Shown here piece by piece: positions 7,346 to 10,141 of a stretch of 10,141 nt of DNA. The first letter of the stretch is position 1. Every line of letters begins with the position of its first letter. Where the stretch lies: assembly GCA_002482685.1 (NCBI GenBank), contig DLGL01000104.1, positions 1 through 10,141 on the forward strand, given 5' to 3'. The translations under genes and the position numbers were made by a program. The notes beneath the pieces were generated by a model that did no database searches, was not told where the DNA came from, and was given only the letters and a program-made list of their open reading frames with translations. This DNA comes from Bacteriovoracaceae bacterium UBA7695. Its GTDB lineage: Bacteria > Bdellovibrionota > Bacteriovoracia > Bacteriovoracales > Bacteriovoracaceae.

Positions 7346-7798
7346 ATGAAAAAGTATACCTTTCGCCTGGAGCCAGTTCTTAAAGTCAGAAAACTCAAAG
7401 AAGAAAACTGTAGAATGGAGTTGGGTCAACTAGTCGCTCATCTTAACAAAATTGATGATCAGTTGGCACATGATCGCAAAGAAATCGATAACTACTTTAT
7501 GATCCAGGAAGCCGCCATGAAAAATGGGGTGAGAGGGGATCAGATTCAGGCCTTTCCTATGCTTGTGTCCGCAAAAGAAAAAAATATCCAATTGCTGTCA
7601 CGTGACCGAGAAACTCAATTAGGCCTGATTGATGAGAAGAAGCAGGAGCTTGCGGTTCTTAGAGGAGAGCTCAAAGTCATCGAAAATCTCAAAGAAAAGG
7701 ACTATACTGATTATCGTAAGGCCATGAATAAGGAAATCGATCAAAAGGTCGAAGAACAAACCCAGAACTGGCTGCAGCACAGAGACAGGAAATTTTGA
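7346..7798 (+). CDS. fliJ: Flagellar export protein FliJ
   Basis: FliJ is the coiled-coil central stalk of the export ATPase, inserting into the FliI hexamer and contacting FlhA. The 150-residue length and the N-terminal KYTFRLEPVLKVRKLKEE signature match the family. The rest is highly charged and helical with heptad character and no membrane segment. Only two bases separate it from the fliI stop and no good Shine-Dalgarno precedes the ATG, so translation is probably coupled to fliI. FliJ sequences are weakly conserved, but the signature and position after fliI make the call firm. One base separates its TGA from the next ATG. Confidence 0.93.
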   Translation: MKKYTFRLEPVLKVRKLKEENCRMELGQLVAHLNKIDDQLAHDRKEIDNYFMIQEAAMKNGVRGDQIQAFPMLVSAKEKNIQLLSRDRETQLGLIDEKKQELAVLRGELKVIENLKEKDYTDYRKAMNKEIDQKVEEQTQNWLQHRDRKF

Positions 7799-7799
7799 T

Positions 7800-8333
7800 A
7801 TGAAATTATTTTTGATTTTTTTATTTTTACCGATTATAGGACTGAGCGCGCCGGCAGCTCCAAAGCATGTTTACACTGAAGAAGAATACATTAAGAAGAT
7901 TAATGAAGAAGTGAAAAAGAAAGTTGATTCAATAAAAAATAAATCTGTTTCAGAATTAACAAAAGAGTTACTAGATAAAGAAGAAAAACTTCAGTTACGT
8001 GAAATGGATCTTCTCAAACGCCAGGATTCTCTAAAAGTAACAGAAGCGGATCTTGCCCGTCGCTATACTGACCTAGCAGAAAAACAGAAAAGTTTCATAG
8101 GCTGTGTTCAGAAAAATGATGAAGATAGCAAGGCCCGCGTAGGTCAGCTGGTTGAGATGATTTCTAACATGAAGCCTGATAAAGCGGCTTCAGTACTTTC
8201 TGTTCAAGATATCGATATTGCAGTTCAAATCCTTCAAATGATTGATCCCAAGAAGGCTTCAAAAATGTTTAACTTTATGGATAAAGACATATCTGCAAAG
8301 CTTCAAAAACAGTATCTCCTCATGAAAAAATAG
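7800..8333 (+). CDS. motE: MotE-family exported coiled-coil protein with MgtE_N-like domain
   Basis: The 177-residue protein starts with a hydrophobic signal-like segment (about 2-17, possible cleavage after Ala17 or Ala20). A long, charged coiled-coil region follows at about 27-98. The C-terminal helical repeat domain at about 110-173 resembles the MgtE N-terminal domain, with MKPDKAASVLS and IDPKKASKMFNFMD as repeat units. This architecture is that of MotE-family proteins. MotE itself is known from Sinorhizobium as a periplasmic chaperone for the motor protein MotC, and relatives often follow fliJ in other phyla. The symbol rests on architecture and position, and the exact role here is inferred. 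The only cysteine is Cys102, between coiled coil and repeats. AGGA (7787-7790) lies 9 bases before the ATG, inside the end of fliJ. It is the last gene of the flagellar run. Confidence 0.75.
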   Translation: MKLFLIFLFLPIIGLSAPAAPKHVYTEEEYIKKINEEVKKKVDSIKNKSVSELTKELLDKEEKLQLREMDLLKRQDSLKVTEADLARRYTDLAEKQKSFIGCVQKNDEDSKARVGQLVEMISNMKPDKAASVLSVQDIDIAVQILQMIDPKKASKMFNFMDKDISAKLQKQYLLMKK

Positions 8334-8407
8334 TCGTTTTGGCCCCAGAATTTTTACATTAGTACCCATTTTGTTTTTAACTTATCTCCCTTGCTGCTAT
8401 TCTACAT

Positions 8408-8437
8408 TTGACATCTTTTTTACAACTTCTTTTTAAG
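8408..8437 (+). promoter_or_regulatory. Candidate promoter for the lipoprotein gene
   Basis: A perfect TTGACA (8408-8413) lies in the 113-bp gap after the flagellar operon and is followed 18 bases later by TTTAAG (8432-8437), a weak -10 match. Initiation from it would fall a few bases before the ATG at 8447, giving an almost leaderless mRNA, in keeping with the lack of a strong Shine-Dalgarno. A new transcription unit is expected here because the gene type changes. The -10 is poor, so this is tentative. I saw no terminator hairpin in 8334-8407. Confidence 0.3.
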
Positions 8438-8446
8438 ATGGATTTT

Positions 8447-9310
8447 ATGAAAAGAAAACAAACCCAAATTTTGACTTCGCTTTTAATGCTTACTTTGCTT
8501 TCCGCCTGCGGAAAGAAAGACGACTCGGGCTCCAAAAAAAATAATCGTAGCGCCAATCCTACAACCCCTGAATTATGTCCCAATGGATATGCCAATGTTC
8601 CTGATGCAGCAGATGGTTTCTGCGTAATGAAATACGAAGCTAAAGTTGGAGGCGACTCTTTACCCGTATCCACTGCTGAAAACGCACCCTGGACCGGTAC
8701 ATTCGCTCCAGATGCACAAGCGCTCTGTCAGGCCTTAGGTCCCAAATATGACCTCATATCTAATGAGGAATGGTTAACCATCGCCCGCAACGCCGAAGCT
8801 CAGGGGAGTAACTGGACTGGCGGTTCTGTGGGGTCTGGATGCTTATTTAGAGGTAATGATGGTGGTCCGATGCCGTGGAATAATTGTGGTTATGGCAATG
8901 GGGCAGGCGGAGTAGATTTTGGTGTTTCTAGAAACGCCAGAGCAAAACTAATATTAAGTAACGGCGAGGAAGTCTGGGATTTAGCTGGGAACGTATCCGA
9001 ATGGGTTGACTGGGAAGCGGGCGGAAGTTTTGATCTCGCTCCATTGGGATGCCAGCAAGTGGGAACAGAATTCAGAGATGTGGCAGCTGACCTGGGGTGT
9101 CCTCTGGTAGAGTCAGATTATTCTCCTCTAAACATCAACCATGGATCTACAGAGGGAATGGGGATTTTCGTTGGAGGCATGGGAGGGTATGCCCGTCGAG
9201 GAGGGGCATCCTGGGGTGGTGCCAGCTCTGGGGTCTATGCCTTGGGCCTTGAAAGAGGTGGGGCCAACAACGATGGCGATAACGGCTTTCGATGTGTTTA
9301 CAGGAGATAG
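8447..9310 (+). CDS. Outer-membrane lipoprotein with FGE-sulfatase (SUMF1)/C-type-lectin-like domain
   Basis: The start is taken at the ATG of MKRKQ, giving 287 residues. This places a basic N-terminus and hydrophobic stretch directly before the lipobox LSAC (Cys21). The residues after the cysteine (GKK) contain no inner-membrane retention Asp, so an outer-membrane location is likely. A polar linker is followed by a domain with the marks of the FGE-sulfatase fold: NEEWLTIARNAE, EEVWDLAGNVSEWVDW, and a C-terminal RRGGASW to GFRCV block. The cysteine pair that catalyses formylglycine formation is absent in the RGGASW segment, so an enzyme of that type is unlikely. A binding or structural role is more plausible. 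Eight cysteines follow the lipobox and could form disulfides. The region is richer in G and C than the flagellar genes, partly because of its Gly/Ala content. Earlier in-frame starts at 8408 (TTG) and 8438 (ATG) fit the signal peptide less well. Confidence 0.8.
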   Translation: MKRKQTQILTSLLMLTLLSACGKKDDSGSKKNNRSANPTTPELCPNGYANVPDAADGFCVMKYEAKVGGDSLPVSTAENAPWTGTFAPDAQALCQALGPKYDLISNEEWLTIARNAEAQGSNWTGGSVGSGCLFRGNDGGPMPWNNCGYGNGAGGVDFGVSRNARAKLILSNGEEVWDLAGNVSEWVDWEAGGSFDLAPLGCQQVGTEFRDVAADLGCPLVESDYSPLNINHGSTEGMGIFVGGMGGYARRGGASWGGASSGVYALGLERGGANNDGDNGFRCVYRR

Positions 9311-9832
9311 TTATTTTTTACAGCGAAGAGACTGAATAATCTGTTGGGCAGTTTTCATTTTTTCTGTTCCCAAAACACCCAAGGCTTTGGTGTGCACCAG
9401 TGAATCCTGACATTCAGTAAAATAGCTCATCTCAAGATACTCTACATTTTTTTTATCATTATACTGAACACCAATGCTGTGTGTGAGGGTCAATCCTGTT
9501 TTAAAATTTACGTAGGGGATAAACTTTGTAATTTTAAAGTCTCTTTGCTTGGCCCATTTTATGCGACCTTCTTGGTACTGCTTTTGATTTTTTTGAAGAT
9601 CCTTAACTGGCAGTTTCACATCACCAATCCCGGTCAGAGTTATGGAGTAGTTGGCGCGATCTGATCCTTCAGGACTCAAAAATACGTGGGGAAGACCCAA
9701 TAATTCTTTCTCATAACTCCAGCCTGGCGGTAGCTCCACCTCAATTTGCCCCCGCTTATCATTGATCGTCAAAGCTTGAGCAGAGTAGGCAGCTAAAAAC
9801 ATGAAAGTGGCAGTGAAAAATTTGAAAAACAT
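9311..9832 (-). CDS. Small exported protein, unrecognised (possible PsbP/DcrB-like fold)
   Basis: The 173-residue product begins with a signal peptide whose best cleavage site is after AQA (residue 20), so it is probably periplasmic or secreted. The mature part is mixed beta/alpha: GQIEVELPPGWSYEKE near the start, then alternating strands, and a final helix (EKMKTAQQIIQSL) ending in CKK. That order resembles PsbP/DcrB-like proteins, but I cannot assign it to a family by eye. Two cysteines, Cys141 and Cys171, could form one disulfide. AGGA (9840-9843 on the complementary strand) lies 7 bases before the ATG, supporting the start. Its TAA directly abuts the TAG of the convergent lipoprotein gene. 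Function unknown. Confidence 0.75.
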   Translation of the reverse strand: MFFKFFTATFMFLAAYSAQALTINDKRGQIEVELPPGWSYEKELLGLPHVFLSPEGSDRANYSITLTGIGDVKLPVKDLQKNQKQYQEGRIKWAKQRDFKITKFIPYVNFKTGLTLTHSIGVQYNDKKNVEYLEMSYFTECQDSLVHTKALGVLGTEKMKTAQQIIQSLRCKK

Positions 9833-9866
9833 CTATATATCCTGCTGAGTTTGCCGAAAAAGTCTT

Positions 9867-10141
9867 ATGCTCAAGATTTTACTTTTATTAAGTATATTAT
9901 ATTCGTCATTATCCCACGCAAGCTTTAGCTTACCCACCGCAAACTGGCGCCAACTCACAGATGATCAGAAGGCCAGCGTTTGGCTTGAATACCGAAGATC
10001 TCTAAGTGAACTTGAAACATCAGCTCCGGATCCAGTGGCATCGATTTCAATTTCTATTATTCAGGAAGCCTACGCGGCGGGTTTTGATTGTTTCGTAGCA
10101 GGCTGGCCTTCAACTAAATCTTCCAGTGGAAAATGTGCGTA
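9867..10141 (+). CDS. N-terminal part of an exported protein (runs off the window), unrecognised
   Basis: An open frame runs from ATG 9867 to the window end, giving the first 91 residues. The N-terminus is a typical signal peptide (MLKILLLLSILYSSLSHA, likely cleavage after Ala18). The start of the mature region is helical and polar (NWRQLTDDQKASVWLEYRRS). It then leads to a cysteine pair spaced as C-x3-GW-x9-C (Cys75 and Cys90), probably a disulfide-bonded loop. No other in-frame ATG exists, so the start is likely despite the lack of a clear Shine-Dalgarno. The family cannot be named from this fragment. It diverges from the minus-strand exported-protein gene with only 34 bp between the two start codons. 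Confidence 0.65.
   Translation, partial: MLKILLLLSILYSSLSHASFSLPTANWRQLTDDQKASVWLEYRRSLSELETSAPDPVASISISIIQEAYAAGFDCFVAGWPSTKSSSGKCA

Noticed and set aside
8408..8446. Longer lipoprotein forms starting at TTG 8408 or ATG 8438
   Set aside because: They add residues before the basic MKRKQ start and spoil the lipoprotein signal peptide. The TTG is also the candidate -35 TTGACA.
9177..9194. Inverted repeat GGCAT/ATGCC inside the lipoprotein gene
   Set aside because: The arms are only 5 bp, with no T-tract, in a Gly-rich coding stretch. It is neither a terminator nor a mobile-element end.
9186..9310. Variable region of a diversity-generating retroelement
   Set aside because: The protein block resembles such targets, but no template copy, reverse transcriptase or clear initiation sequence is present in the window. 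It is kept only as a fold-level comparison.
9896..9901. Perfect TATAAT on the minus strand upstream of the exported-protein gene
   Set aside because: No acceptable -35 sequence lies 16-18 bases upstream and the region is AT-rich, so it is not better than chance.

Overview
The window is a gram-negative chromosome segment dominated by one tightly packed flagellar operon on the + strand. The base composition is moderately AT-rich. The gene order (regulator, flgB, flgC, fliE, fliF, fliG, fliH, fliI, fliJ, MotE-type protein) and the cluster of small exported proteins and a lipoprotein that follow suggest a Bdellovibrionota-type bacterium (Bacteriovorax/Peredibacter-like). This placement is an inference from style and content. 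No rRNA or other taxonomic marker is present.

Positions 1-95 hold the tail of an open frame from an upstream gene. Positions 127-1068 encode a receiver-less relative of NtrC/FlrC-type sigma-54 activators. Its Fis-type DNA-binding helix-turn-helix is intact, but the GAFTGA loop, the Walker B acidic pair, the arginine fingers and the sensor II arginine are all lost. It is therefore probably a DNA-binding regulator that cannot activate sigma-54 polymerase by itself.

Positions 1101-8333 carry the structural genes. FlgB and FlgC are proximal rod proteins and FliE joins the rod to the MS ring. FliF forms the MS ring and FliG the torque-bearing rotor ring. FliH, FliI and FliJ form the ATPase complex that feeds the flagellar type III export gate. 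An exported coiled-coil/MgtE_N protein of the MotE type closes the run. Gaps are 45 bp or less, fliH and fliI overlap, and I see no internal terminator, so co-transcription is likely. fliF starts with TTG and fliG with GTG. The fliF Shine-Dalgarno sits in the loop of a perfect 6-bp inverted repeat.

Positions 8334-8446 separate the operon from an unrelated lipoprotein gene (8447-9310) with an FGE-sulfatase/C-type-lectin-like domain that lacks the catalytic cysteines. Its stop codon abuts the stop of a convergent gene for a small exported protein (9311-9832, minus strand). Thirty-four bases further on, a divergent gene for another exported, cysteine-containing protein runs off the window end (9867-10141). 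No stretch over 300 bases lacks a gene. I found no tRNA, rRNA, CRISPR array, insertion sequence or convincing rho-independent terminator.
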